The notes: generated from the sequence alone by a model not told the origin. DNA of 64,000 nucleotides from Caulobacter vibrioides (GCF_002310375.3 NZ_CP023315.3:2046001-2110000); one strand, 5' to 3'. Counted from the first letter of the stretch, positions 42,715-52,935 are shown. Numbers and translations are program-made.

Positions 42715-43686
42715 TCAGGACGCTCCGGAAACCAGCTTTTCGAGCGCCCCCCAAGCCGCGTCGACCGGCAGGGCGCCCATATCGCTTCCGTAGTCCTCCG
42801 CGACCAGCATCTCAAGCTGCTGGGCTGCGGGACGAAACTTCACCGCCTTGCGGCGGTCCTGCTGCAGCGAGAGCAAGGGTGCGCCACCGGCGGCCAGCAT
42901 GTGCCCTGGTCCCGCGTCGTTGGCGACTCCAGCGGCCATGCGTCCGGCCAGGGCGATGACCAGCAGCGGCCCCTTCACCGGTAGGCCGTCTGTGCGGTTG
43001 CGCTCGGGCTGCAGCGCCTGCGGAACCTCACGCGCGGCGATCGCCGCGTCATCGGCCTCGTCCGGGCCAAACAGGAAGACCGGCGCCCAGCCCTTAGCGA
43101 GTACGCGGCGCGCCAGCTCCAGATAGTTCTCAAGCGGCCAGCGCTTGGCCTGTCCGCCAGCGCCGGGCGCGAGGCCGACATAGGTCGGGCCGGCCGGCAA
43201 CAGAAGCTCCGCAGCCTTCAGCGCGTCGGGATGGCTCAGGGTCAGGGGCCTTGGCGCGCCCTGCCCGTCCGTGGCCAGGGCGAGCAGCCGCGCCAACCGG
43301 TCAGTCACCGCGACCGGCCAGTCCTGGCTTCGCGCCTGACGTGCCGCTGAGACGAAACGCCCGACGCAGCCCCGCTTGGCGACCCCGCTGCGGCGCAGGT
43401 TCTCCTGGGTGTCGATGACGAGATCGAACGTGCGCCCGCCGAACGGCCTCGACAACGGCAGGCTGTCCAGCGCCGCAGCGCCGTTTCGCCCCTCCAGGAT
43501 CACCTCATCAATATAGCCCGCCACCACGGCTTTCAGCGGCCCGGTGTAGACCGTCTCACCCTTGGCGGCGCACCAGCTGATCCGCGCGTTCGGGAACGCG
43601 GCGCGCAGGCCGGCGATGAACGGCAGCTTGATCAGCCCGTCACCGATCACCTCTCCCATCGAATACACAAGAACCGTCTGGACCAT
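42715..43686 (-). CDS. Glycosyltransferase family 9 (ADP-heptose:LPS heptosyltransferase-like)
   Basis: A 323-residue GT-B-fold transferase. The N-terminal Rossmann part has VLVYSMGEVIGDGLIKLPFIAGLRAAFPNARISWCAAKGE. The C-terminal nucleotide-binding part has LAPGAGGQAKRWPLENYLELARRVLAKGWAPVFLFGPDEAD and AGVANDAGPGHMLAAGGAPLLSL, where the Asp and Gly-rich loop belong to the heptosyltransferase family. Sugar and acceptor are unknown; Caulobacter LPS has no typical heptose region, so the donor may differ. It is the first gene of the GT9-DUF6165-ACT set. It is divergent from the TetR gene; a TetR-type operator lies in the shared region. Confidence 0.85.
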   Translation of the reverse strand: MVQTVLVYSMGEVIGDGLIKLPFIAGLRAAFPNARISWCAAKGETVYTGPLKAVVAGYIDEVILEGRNGAAALDSLPLSRPFGGRTFDLVIDTQENLRRSGVAKRGCVGRFVSAARQARSQDWPVAVTDRLARLLALATDGQGAPRPLTLSHPDALKAAELLLPAGPTYVGLAPGAGGQAKRWPLENYLELARRVLAKGWAPVFLFGPDEADDAAIAAREVPQALQPERNRTDGLPVKGPLLVIALAGRMAAGVANDAGPGHMLAAGGAPLLSLQQDRRKAVKFRPAAQQLEMLVAEDYGSDMGALPVDAAWGALEKLVSGAS

Positions 43687-43732
43687 GGCCGTGTGTCGCC
43701 GCCTCGTCGATCACGGTCAATCACGGAAATGT

Positions 43733-43748
43733 AAGTGAGCGCTCACTT
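43733..43748. promoter_or_regulatory. Perfect 16-base palindrome, likely TetR operator
   Basis: AAGTGAGCGCTCACTT is fully self-complementary, and G43731 and C43750 flank it symmetrically. It lies 33 bases upstream of the TetR start and 47 bases upstream of the divergent GT9 start codon. TetR-family repressors commonly bind TGAGCGCTCA-type sites in their own promoter, so autoregulation of the TetR and acyltransferase operon is likely; effects on GT9 are possible. Confidence 0.75.
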
Positions 43749-43780
43749 GCATTCTCCACGCCAGCTGCGATCCTCTCTTC

Positions 43781-44341
43781 ATGAGCGCAAGACCCCGTAT
43801 TGAGCGCGCGGCGCTGGAGGCCTTCGTCACCGAAGGCGTCGACGCGGCGACCACCAAGACCATCGCCGCCCGGGCCGGCGTCTCCGAAGGCGCGATCTAT
43901 CGCCACTGGAAGAGTAAGGACGCCCTGGCGCTGGGCCTGTTCATGGACTGCCACCGCCGCCTCTCGGCCCTGATCGCCGAGGAAGCCGCCGCCGCCAGCG
44001 GCCTCAAGGCCAAGGCCGCGGCGCTGGTGAAGGCCTATTGCGCGGTGGCCGACGAGGATTGGTTGCTGTTCTCGTTCCACCTGCTGCAGCTGCACCATTT
44101 CCTGCCCTACTACCAGGAAGACGGCCGCGATCCGGTCACCCTGGTCGAGGACCTGATCAAGCGGGCGATGATCAACGCCGAACTGCCGCCGGCCGACCCG
44201 CGTGTGCTGGCCGCCATGGCCATCGGCGTGATCACCCAGACCGCCCAGAACAAGGCCTATGGCCGCCTAGGCGACGACGCCCTCTCGGCCCACGCCCCGC
44301 TGATGACCGCGGCCGTCCAGGCCGTGCTGTTCGCGCGATGA
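43781..44341 (+). CDS. TetR-family transcriptional regulator
   Basis: A 186-residue repressor. The N-terminal helix-turn-helix IERAALEAFVTEGVDAATTKTIAARAGVSEGAIYRHWKSKDALALGLF is a typical TetR domain, with recognition helix SEGAIYRHWKSK. The C-terminal ligand domain is helical with an aromatic pocket (WLLFSFHLLQLHHFLPYY) that would suit a fatty acyl or aromatic ligand. Its stop overlaps a possible ATG (44338) of the acyltransferase gene. A perfect TGAGCGCTCA palindrome in front probably is its operator. The acyltransferase partner suggests control of membrane lipid synthesis by an acyl ligand, which is inference. Confidence 0.92.
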   Translation: MSARPRIERAALEAFVTEGVDAATTKTIAARAGVSEGAIYRHWKSKDALALGLFMDCHRRLSALIAEEAAAASGLKAKAAALVKAYCAVADEDWLLFSFHLLQLHHFLPYYQEDGRDPVTLVEDLIKRAMINAELPPADPRVLAAMAIGVITQTAQNKAYGRLGDDALSAHAPLMTAAVQAVLFAR

Positions 44342-44355
44342 AAGGACACCCTTCG

Positions 44356-45156
44356 ATGCGAAGCGTTTTGTTCAACGCCTACTACTGGGTTCTGTCGATC
44401 TTCTATGGCCTGTCGGCCGCCTTCGCTGCACTGGCGCCTGGACGGCAGGCCGTGACCTTCACCCTGCGGCTCTACAGCCGCCGGATGCTGTGGGCGCTGG
44501 ACGCCCTGGCCGGCGTTAAGGTGCAGGTGAAGGGCCAGGAGAACCTGCCCGCCGGCGCCTGCATCATCGCCGCCAAGCACCACAGCTGGGGCGACGGCTT
44601 TGTGATGTTCGCCCATGTCGATAACCTCAGCTTCGTCACCGGCGATCACCTGGAAAAATTCCCCCTGGTCGGGACCATCCTAAAGAAGTTCGGCGCCATC
44701 GTGGTCGACAGCTGCGGCGGGCCCGAAGCGCGCGAGGCGCTGTCCAAGAGCGCCGCCCAGGTCGCGGCCGAGGGCCGGCGCATCCTGATCTATCCTGAAG
44801 GCCACCTGGCCGCGCCGGGCGAGCATTTCCGCTATCGCACGGGCGTCTACTACATGAGCAAGGACTTTGGCCTGCCGGTCGTGCCGGTGGCCACGAACCT
44901 CGGCTGCTTCTGGCAGCAGACCGAGAAGACGAAGACGCCCGGCATGGCGATCATCGAGTTCCTGCCCGCCCTGCCCCAGGGGCTGGAGAAGGACGACTTC
45001 ATGAAGCTGATGCAGGCGACGATCGAGGGGCGGACGAATGAGCTCATCGCCCAGGCGCACGGCGAGGCGGTGAAGCCTTCGGTGCTGGTGGAGTGGGATG
45101 GTAAGAAGAACGTGCCAGCGACAGCTCAACCGGCTGCTGCTTGCCTTCTCCCATAG
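44356..45156 (+). CDS. 1-acyl-glycerol-3-phosphate acyltransferase-like (PlsC family)
   Basis: A 266-residue inner-membrane acyltransferase. N-terminal hydrophobic segment (FNAYYWVLSIFYGLSAAFAAL) precedes the catalytic HX4D motif in AAKHHSWGDGFVMF (His75 to Asp80). Then come FPLVGTILKKFGAIVVDSCGG and the phosphate-binding YPEGHLAAPGEHF. The start is the ATG behind AAAGGA; an ATG 18 bases earlier overlaps the TetR stop and is an alternative. The C-terminal tail ATAQPAAACLLP runs into a hairpin repeat: the stop codon lies in the loop of a CCTTCTCCC/GGGAGAAGG hairpin, suggesting the repeat inserted into the gene end and changed its last residues. It likely makes phosphatidic acid. Confidence 0.9.
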   Translation: MRSVLFNAYYWVLSIFYGLSAAFAALAPGRQAVTFTLRLYSRRMLWALDALAGVKVQVKGQENLPAGACIIAAKHHSWGDGFVMFAHVDNLSFVTGDHLEKFPLVGTILKKFGAIVVDSCGGPEAREALSKSAAQVAAEGRRILIYPEGHLAAPGEHFRYRTGVYYMSKDFGLPVVPVATNLGCFWQQTEKTKTPGMAIIEFLPALPQGLEKDDFMKLMQATIEGRTNELIAQAHGEAVKPSVLVEWDGKKNVPATAQPAAACLLP

Positions 45157-45248
45157 GGAGAAGGTGGTCCGAAGGACCGGATGAGGGGTTAGGACGACGC
45201 TGGTTGAGGCAGTAGTCCCTCACCCTGCCCTCTCCCTCTGGGAGAGGG
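45144..45248. repeat. Structured intergenic repeat related to the CCTCCCCC family, divergent copy
   Basis: It contains the stem CCTTCTCCC-ATA-GGGAGAAGG (45144-45164), then GGTCC-GAA-GGACC (45166-45178), and ends with CCCTCTCCC-TCT-GGGAGAGGG (45228-45248). The order of hairpins resembles the two copies at 31336 and 48491 but with different outer bases. The plsC stop is in its first loop. Confidence 0.75.
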
Positions 45249-45261
45249 TTCGCTAGAGCGG

Positions 45262-45462
45262 TCAGACCTCGACCGGGCACTCCGCCGGCACGCCCGCGAA
45301 CGTACCCTCTGCTCGGCGCTTGGCGAAATGGGTCTGGGCGCAGCCGCTGGAGCACAAAAGGCCGGTGTCCGACCAGTAGAGCGGCGCCTCGTCCTCATGC
45401 TTGAAGCGTGGGGAACCCCACGGCAGGCCGCATTCAACGCACGCAGGGGTCTTGGCCAGCAT
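45262..45462 (-). CDS. Small Cys-rich protein at the end of the suf operon
   Basis: A 66-residue protein. CVEC (residues 8-11) and CSSGC (37-41) form a possible zinc-ribbon or metal-binding pair; the sequence is MLAKTPACVECGLPWG... and later LYWSDTGLLCSSGCAQTHFAKRRAEGT. Its ATG overlaps the sufA stop region by one base, and no promoter is apparent, so it is the last gene of the suf transcript. The family is unknown to me. A metal or [Fe-S] binding role is only suggested by its position and its cysteines. Confidence 0.65.
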   Translation of the reverse strand: MLAKTPACVECGLPWGSPRFKHEDEAPLYWSDTGLLCSSGCAQTHFAKRRAEGTFAGVPAECPVEV

Positions 45463-45854
45463 CAGTCGAGGGCCTCGGCGGCGGGTTGGATCGTCACGCT
45501 CTCGCCGCAGCCGCAGGCGTCGGTTTCGTTGGGATTGTGGAACACGAACTTCGAGGACAGCTTGGTGACCTCGTAGTCGATCTCGGTGCCGACCAGGAAC
45601 AGCACGGCCTTGGGCTCGATCAGGATGGTGATGCCTTTGTCCTCGACCACCTCGTCGATCGGGCCCTGCTCCTTGGCGTACTCGAACACGTACTCCTGGC
45701 CCGCGCAGCCGCCGTTCTTCACGCCGACGCGCAAGCCCGCATAGGGCTGATCGGCCTTGTCCATGATCTCCTTCACGCGCGCGGCCGCAGCCTCGGTCAG
45801 GGTGACGACCTTGGGGCGCGGGCGGCGGGGACGGATGGCGATCGTGGGTTCCAT
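45462..45854 (-). CDS. sufA: Iron-sulfur cluster assembly A-type protein SufA (HesB/IscA family)
   Basis: A 130-residue A-type carrier that hands [Fe-S] clusters to targets. The three ligand cysteines are Cys50 in VGVKNGGCAGQEYVF and Cys114 and Cys116 in ETDACGCGESV. TLTEAAAARVKEIM is the family start. The ATG is chosen at MEPTIAIRP, with GGAG upstream; the open frame extends further. It lies 14 bases after the sufT-like gene and overlaps the small Cys-rich gene. Confidence 0.94.
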   Translation of the reverse strand: MEPTIAIRPRRPRPKVVTLTEAAAARVKEIMDKADQPYAGLRVGVKNGGCAGQEYVFEYAKEQGPIDEVVEDKGITILIEPKAVLFLVGTEIDYEVTKLSSKFVFHNPNETDACGCGESVTIQPAAEALD

Positions 45855-45868
45855 GGGCTCCAAACCGA

Positions 45869-46225
45869 TCAGAACATATTGAGTTGCAGCTTGGCTTCGT
45901 CGCTCATGCGCGAGGCGTCCCACGGCGGGTCGAAGGTCAGTTCGACCGTGCAGGACTTCAAGCCCGGGATCTCCATGACCGCATCCTTGACCCAGCCCGG
46001 CATCTCGCCGGCCACCGGGCAGCCCGGCGCGGTCAGGGTCATGTCGATGGCGACGTCCTTGGAGTCGCTGACATCGACCTTGTAGATCAAGCCCAGCTCA
46101 TAGATGTCGACCGGGATTTCCGGGTCATAGACGGTCTTCAGCTTTTCGATCAGCTGGTCCGTCAGCCGGTTCAGCTCGTCCTGGGTCAGAGCCGTAACGG
46201 TTTCCTGGGAGGCGGCGTCGGTCAT
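45869..46225 (-). CDS. SUF-associated MIP18/DUF59 family protein (SufT-like)
   Basis: A 118-residue protein of the DUF59/MIP18 group. VYDPEIPVDIYELGLIYKVDV and MTLTAPGCPVAGEMPGWVKDAVMEIPGLKSCTVELTFDPPWDASRMSDEAKLQL hold the family core, with the conserved Asp-Pro-Glu-Ile-Pro segment and a Cys in GCPVA. Relatives help mature or transfer [Fe-S] clusters. It lies between sufS and sufA in the suf operon, 7 bases after sufS. The alphaproteobacterial SUF system regularly includes this gene. Confidence 0.92.
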   Translation of the reverse strand: MTDAASQETVTALTQDELNRLTDQLIEKLKTVYDPEIPVDIYELGLIYKVDVSDSKDVAIDMTLTAPGCPVAGEMPGWVKDAVMEIPGLKSCTVELTFDPPWDASRMSDEAKLQLNMF

Positions 46226-46232
46226 CGGGAGC

Positions 46233-47459
46233 TCAACTGAAGAAACTGCGGGCCTTGGCCAGCGCGTCGACGAACGCGTCGGCCTCGGCCTCGGTGTTAT
46301 ATAGGGCGAAGGAGGCGCGCGCGCTCGACGTGACGCCAAAGCGGCGCATCAGAGGCTCTGCGCAATGGGTCCCGGCGCGCACGGCCACGCCGTAGCGGTC
46401 CAGCACCTGGGCGATGTCGTGGGCGTGGGCGCCCTCGACCGTGAAGGACAGCACCGCGCCCTTGCCGGGGGCCTCGCCCAGGATCCGCACGCCGTTGACG
46501 CCACGCAGCCGCTCGGCGACCCGCTCATAGAGCGCGTGCTCGTGGGCGAAGACGGCGTCGCGATCCAGGCCTTCCAGCCACTCGATCGCCGCGCCTAGGC
46601 CGACAGCCTCCAGGATCGCCGGGGTGCCGGCCTCGAAGCGATGCGGCGGGTCGGCATAGGTGATCTTGTCCAGCGCGACCGAAGCGATCATCTCGCCGCC
46701 GCCCTGGTACGGCGGCAGGGCCGCCAGGCGCTCAGCCTTGCCGTACAGCACGCCGATGCCGGTGGGGCCGTACAGCTTGTGGCCGGAGAAGACGTAGAAA
46801 TCGACGTCCAGCGCCTTCACATCCACCTTGGTGTGAACCACGCCCTGGCAGCCGTCCAGCAGCACCGGCGCGCCGGCCGCGTGGGCTAGGCGGACGATTT
46901 CGGGCACGTCGTTGACCGTGCCCAGCACGTTCGACATGTGGGTGACGGCGACCATCTTGGTCTTTTCGGACAGCAGGCCCTTGTAGGCCTCCATGTCGAG
47001 GCGCCCGTCATCCAGCACCGGGATGAACTTGAGGACCACGCCCTTGCGCTCGCGCAGGAAGTGCCACGGCACGATGTTGGCGTGGTGCTCCATCTCCGAA
47101 AGCACGATCTCGTCGCCGGCGTTCAGGCTCAGGCCGAACGACGCTGCGACGAGGTTCACCGCCTCGGTCGCGCTCTTGGTCCACACGACCTCGTCGCGAT
47201 CGGCGTTGATGAAGCGTGCAACGGTTTCCCGCGCCTTTTCATAGGCTTCGGTCGTTTCGTTGGCTAGCGTGTGAAGGCCGCGATGGACGTTGGCGTACGA
47301 GGTCCGCGCCAGGCTCATCATGGCGTCCAGCACCGCATCGGGCTTCTGGGCGCTGGCGGCCGTGTCCAGGTAAATCAACGGCTTGCCGTGGACTTCTCGC
47401 GCCAGGATCGGGAACTGTGCGCGGATCGCGGCGACGTCGAATGGAGCGTCGAAGGCCAT
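46233..47459 (-). CDS. sufS: Cysteine desulfurase SufS
   Basis: A 408-residue PLP enzyme that mobilises sulfur from cysteine for cluster assembly. The sequence has YLDTAASAQKPDAVLDAM, TEAVNLVAASFG, LSEMEHHANIVPWHFL with His, DGCQGVVHTKVDVKALDVDFYVFSGHKLYGPTGIGVLYG with the PLP Lys, and the reactive Cys in VRAGTHCAEPLMRRFG. The class is group II (SufS/CsdA), which needs a SufE partner; no sufE gene is visible in this window. It overlaps sufD by one base. Confidence 0.96.
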   Translation of the reverse strand: MAFDAPFDVAAIRAQFPILAREVHGKPLIYLDTAASAQKPDAVLDAMMSLARTSYANVHRGLHTLANETTEAYEKARETVARFINADRDEVVWTKSATEAVNLVAASFGLSLNAGDEIVLSEMEHHANIVPWHFLRERKGVVLKFIPVLDDGRLDMEAYKGLLSEKTKMVAVTHMSNVLGTVNDVPEIVRLAHAAGAPVLLDGCQGVVHTKVDVKALDVDFYVFSGHKLYGPTGIGVLYGKAERLAALPPYQGGGEMIASVALDKITYADPPHRFEAGTPAILEAVGLGAAIEWLEGLDRDAVFAHEHALYERVAERLRGVNGVRILGEAPGKGAVLSFTVEGAHAHDIAQVLDRYGVAVRAGTHCAEPLMRRFGVTSSARASFALYNTEAEADAFVDALAKARSFFS

Positions 47460-48487
47460 CAGGCGTCGCTCCCCAGCTTGCGGGCGACCCAGGCGGCGGC
47501 GAGCTCTCGAGCGCCGTCATGGGCGATGCGCTCGATGACCTCGCCGACAAAGGCCACGGTCAGCATGGCCTTGGCGTCGGCCTCGGGGATGCCGCGCTGC
47601 TCGGCGTAGAACAACACCTCGTCGTCCAGGGCGCCGATGGTGTTGCCGTGGGCGCAGGAGACGTCGTCGGCGAAGATCAGCAGCTCCGGCTTGGCGTCGA
47701 TCTCGGCCTTGTCCGACAGGATCAGGGCGTGGTGGCCCATCCGCGCGTCGGTCTGATCGGCGCCCTTCTCGACGACGATCCGGCCCTGAAAGACACCGCG
47801 CGCCTGGTCGGTGACCATGCCCTTGGTCAGTTGGCTGGTGACGCCGTCGAGGCCGCCATGGGTGACCACGCTCGTCAGATCGGCGTGGCGCTGGGCGTCC
47901 AGCAGATAGGCGCCGTCCAGGCGAACCTGCGCATGGGCGCCGGGATGACGGACGCGGGTCTCGATCCGCTGGCGACGCGCGCCGGAGGTGAGCACGGTCT
48001 GGGCGAACTTGGCGCCGGGGGCGAGCGTCACCTCGGCGGTCACGACATTGACAGCCTCGGCGTCGTCGTCGACCAGCACGATCCGCTCCAGCGAGGCGCC
48101 CTCGCCCACAGCGATGTCCAGGGCGACGTCGGAGACGTAGGCCCCGGCGCGGCCCTCATGGCTTTCGAGCAGGACCAGGCTTTCGCCGGGCTTCACGACG
48201 ATGGCGTGGCTCGCGCCCTGCGCGGCCTTATCGGCCAGGGCGACGAAGCGCAACGCAACGACACCCGAGGCCGCGTCGGACGCCGTCACGCGGCGGCCGT
48301 TGACGAACACGGTCTCGGCGTCGGCCAGGCCGGCGAACGGGCCGGCAGGAACCTCCCCGTCATGCGCCGGCGCGGCCGGCGGCAGGGTCTTCAGCAGGCC
48401 CCGCAGGTCGGTCCAGCGCCAGTCCTCGTCGCGCCGCGAGGGCAGCGCCGAGAGGTCGCCGGTCTTGAGGGCGGTGGAGAGGGTCAT
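47459..48487 (-). CDS. sufD: FeS cluster assembly protein SufD
   Basis: A 342-residue scaffold subunit that forms SufBC2D. The SufD beta-helix core includes LTSVVTHGGLDGVTSQLTKGMVTDQARGVFQGRIVVEKGADQTDARMGHHALILSDKAEIDAKPELLIFADDVSCAHGNTIGALDDEVLFYAEQRGI, with the conserved His and Cys of SCAHGNTIG. The start is the ATG whose ribosome site GGAGG (eight bases upstream) is provided by the end of a CCTCCCCC-family repeat. sufD overlaps sufS by one base. The repeat separates it from sufC. Confidence 0.95.
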   Translation of the reverse strand: MTLSTALKTGDLSALPSRRDEDWRWTDLRGLLKTLPPAAPAHDGEVPAGPFAGLADAETVFVNGRRVTASDAASGVVALRFVALADKAAQGASHAIVVKPGESLVLLESHEGRAGAYVSDVALDIAVGEGASLERIVLVDDDAEAVNVVTAEVTLAPGAKFAQTVLTSGARRQRIETRVRHPGAHAQVRLDGAYLLDAQRHADLTSVVTHGGLDGVTSQLTKGMVTDQARGVFQGRIVVEKGADQTDARMGHHALILSDKAEIDAKPELLIFADDVSCAHGNTIGALDDEVLFYAEQRGIPEADAKAMLTVAFVGEVIERIAHDGARELAAAWVARKLGSDA

Positions 48488-48490
48488 GAC

Positions 48491-48615
48491 AAAATCCTCC
48501 CCCCGACGGGGGAGGTGTCGGCGCAGCCGACGGTGGGGGAAGTCCTGATGACGGCGGGGATGAACACTTCCCCCTCCGGTCCTGCGGACCACCTCCCCCG
48601 CGGGGGGGAGGATTT
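48491..48615. repeat. Structured intergenic repeat, CCTCCCCC/GGGGGAGG family, copy 2
   Basis: It begins AAAATCCTCCCCCCGACGGG and ends GGGGGGGAGGATTT (48602-48615). The inner GGAGGTGTCGGCGCAGCC segment is the same as in copy 1, and the other inner stem is GGTCC-TGC-GGACC in place of GGCGC-TTC-GCGCC, a compensatory difference. It fills the sufC-sufD gap inside the suf operon and supplies the sufD ribosome site. Confidence 0.85.
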
Positions 48616-48629
48616 GGTCAGGGTCGTCA

Positions 48630-49371
<742 letters not shown>

Positions 49372-49379
<8 letters not shown>

Positions 49380-49757
49380 GGGTCTCGTTGAGTTTTCTGT
49401 ACTCGGCGTCGTGCCCCGCGAAGGTTCCGGCGACGGCGATCTGGCCTTGGATGGCGGCGTTTAACAGCGAACGATCCTCGGGAGGGATCCAATACTCCTC
49501 GTGGCCGGGCGTGCCGGACACCTTGTTTTCGTAGGCGTCGAGGAATGTCTTCGACACAGCGAACTGGACGACATATCCGCGGCGATAGGTCGTGTGCGCT
49601 GCGTTCCAGTCCCGCGCCAGCCGCGCCGCGAGGGCTTCGCTGGTGACCGGCCGGAAGATCGGCTGCTCGATGTCATGCGGCGGAAAGGCTTTCCAATCCG
49701 ACGCCCTGATATCGTGCAGCTCCTCCAGACCCACGGGCTGGTAGAGCATGACGGTGG

Positions 49758-49761
<4 letters not shown>
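49372..49761 (-). CDS. Uncharacterised protein encoded between sufB and sufC
   Basis: A 129-residue protein. [51 protein letters not shown] is followed by [53 protein letters not shown]. Similar sequences have been labelled ADP-ribosylation/crystallin J1-like by name only; I cannot name an activity. Its ATG overlaps the sufB stop by 4 bases and its stop overlaps sufC by 8, so it is translationally coupled and cotranscribed with them. A single conserved-looking aromatic and acidic pattern ([11 protein letters not shown]) could mark a functional site. Confidence 0.8.
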
Positions 49762-51226
<1,465 letters not shown>

Positions 51227-51227
<1 letters not shown>

Positions 51228-52366
51228 TAAGCCACCTCCCGGCGCCGGGCGCCGATACGCTTCCAGGCGGCGAGCCAGGCGTCGCCACACTTGATCCAAT
51301 CTTGTTCCGTGCTCGCCCAGCCGCCACTGACACGCAGGGCGAACGGAGCGAGATCAGCGCGGCCCATGGCTTCCACCACGCGGCTGGCCTTAACCTTGCC
51401 TGACGAACAGGCGCTGCCGGCGCTGACCATGACCCCGGCCAGGTCCATGGTCATGACCTGGACCTCGGAGCCGAAGCCCTCGCCTGCAAAGCACAACGTC
51501 TGAGGAAGACGATCAGCGCCCTCGCCCAGCACGATCGCGCCCTCGGCTTTCAGCCGCTGCGCCAAGGCGTCGCGCCATTGGGCCTGTTCGGCCATGGAGG
51601 CAAGCGTCTCACGCCCCACCTTGGCCGCCGCGCCGAACGCGGCGATCCCGGCGACGTTCTCAGTGCCGGCCCGGCGGCCGCGCTCCTGACCGCCGCCGTG
51701 CAGGCGACGGGTCACGGTCGCGCGGGTTCCGGCGACCAGGGCGCCGACGCCCTGCGGCCCGCCCAGCTTGTGCGCCGACAGCGCCATGGTGTCGGCGCCG
51801 AGGCCGGAGAAATCGATGGCGATCTTGCCGGCGGCCTGGACCGCGTCGACATGCAGCCAGCCGTCGTGGGCGCGCACCAGGGCGGACGCCTTATCCACAG
51901 GCTGGATGACGCCTGTCTCGTTGTTGGCCAGCATCAGGCAGACCAGGGTCTTGCCCGGCTTTTCAAGCGCTTGCGCCAGCCAGCCGAGATCGGCGACGCC
52001 GTGGTTATCCACAGGCAGGGCCTCGACCGGCAGGCCGGAGACCTTCGCGGTTTCGGTGACGGCGTCGTGCTCGATCGCGGAGAGGATGATGCGTTCGACG
52101 CCTGCGGCCTTGGCGCTCTCGATGGCCAGGGCGTTGGCCTCGGTGCCGCCGCTGACGAAGGTCACCGAGCCGGCCGGCACGCCGACCAGGGCGCCGACCT
52201 CGGCGCGGGCGCGCTCGACGACGTCACGCGCCGCGCGGCCGGCCGCGTGGACCGACGAGGGGTTGGCCGGGGTCTCGAGCGCGCGCAGCAGCGCGTCGCG
52301 CGCTTCCGGCCGCACCGGCGCCGTGGCGTTGTAGTCGAGATAGATGGAAGGTCGGGAGGCGTTCAC
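51227..52366 (-). CDS. Cysteine desulfurase family protein (IscS/NifS-like, group I)
   Basis: A 379-residue PLP enzyme. It has [119 protein letters not shown] (PLP Lys in SAHK) and [11 protein letters not shown] with the mobile-loop Cys. It is group I, so distinct from the second desulfurase sufS further down in the operon. It lies between iscR and sufB, which is common in alphaproteobacteria. It overlaps iscR by 4 bases. Confidence 0.94.
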
Positions 52367-52839
52367 TCGGCCGCGATCTCCATCGGACGGCCCATCAAGC
52401 TTCCTTGGGGGCGCAGTTCGCCCGCCAGCACGTCGGCGACCGAGACCGAGGCCAGGTAGCCGTGGATCTGGCGCCCCATCTCTTCCCAGAGATTATGGGT
52501 CATGCAACGCTCGCCGCCGGCCATGCAGCCCTTGGCCTGACCCTTGGTGAAGTTGCAGCGGGTGGCGCGCAGCGGCTCGTCCACCGCCAGGACGATGTCG
52601 GCGATGAAGGTCTCATCCGAGGCCTTGGCCAGGCGATAGCCGCCGCCAGGACCCCGGGCGCTGATCACCAGACCCTTGCGGCGCAGGCGCGCGAAAAGCT
52701 GTTCGAGATAGGAAAGCGAGATCTGCTGGCGCGCGGCGATCTCGGCCAGCGCCACGGCGCGGCCATCGCTCTCGTCCTGGCGCTTGGCCAGGTCGGTCAT
52801 CGCCATCACGGCGTATCGGCCTTTGGTGCTCAGGCGCAT
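52363..52839 (-). CDS. iscR: Rrf2-family iron-sulfur regulator IscR
   Basis: A 158-residue winged-helix regulator. RLSTKGRYAVMAMTDLAKRQ and LAEIAARQQISLSYLEQLFARLRRKGLVISARGPGGGYRLAK are the Rrf2 DNA-binding parts. Cys95, Cys105 and Cys112 (RCNFTKGQAKGC, ERCMTHNLW) are candidates for cluster ligands; their spacing (9 and 6) is wider than the C-x5-C-x5-C of E. coli IscR, so cluster chemistry may differ. The start is the ATG preceded by TAAGG. It leads the suf operon and probably adjusts its expression to the [Fe-S] state. Confidence 0.93.
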   Translation of the reverse strand: MRLSTKGRYAVMAMTDLAKRQDESDGRAVALAEIAARQQISLSYLEQLFARLRRKGLVISARGPGGGYRLAKASDETFIADIVLAVDEPLRATRCNFTKGQAKGCMAGGERCMTHNLWEEMGRQIHGYLASVSVADVLAGELRPQGSLMGRPMEIAAE

Positions 52840-52935
52840 CAGCCTTACCCCTTGCAGATTCCGCGCGCATCGGCTTTTGCGTGTGCTACAAGCCGCGACT
52901 TCGCGCGCGGACCATCCGTCCGCATTGCGGCTGCG

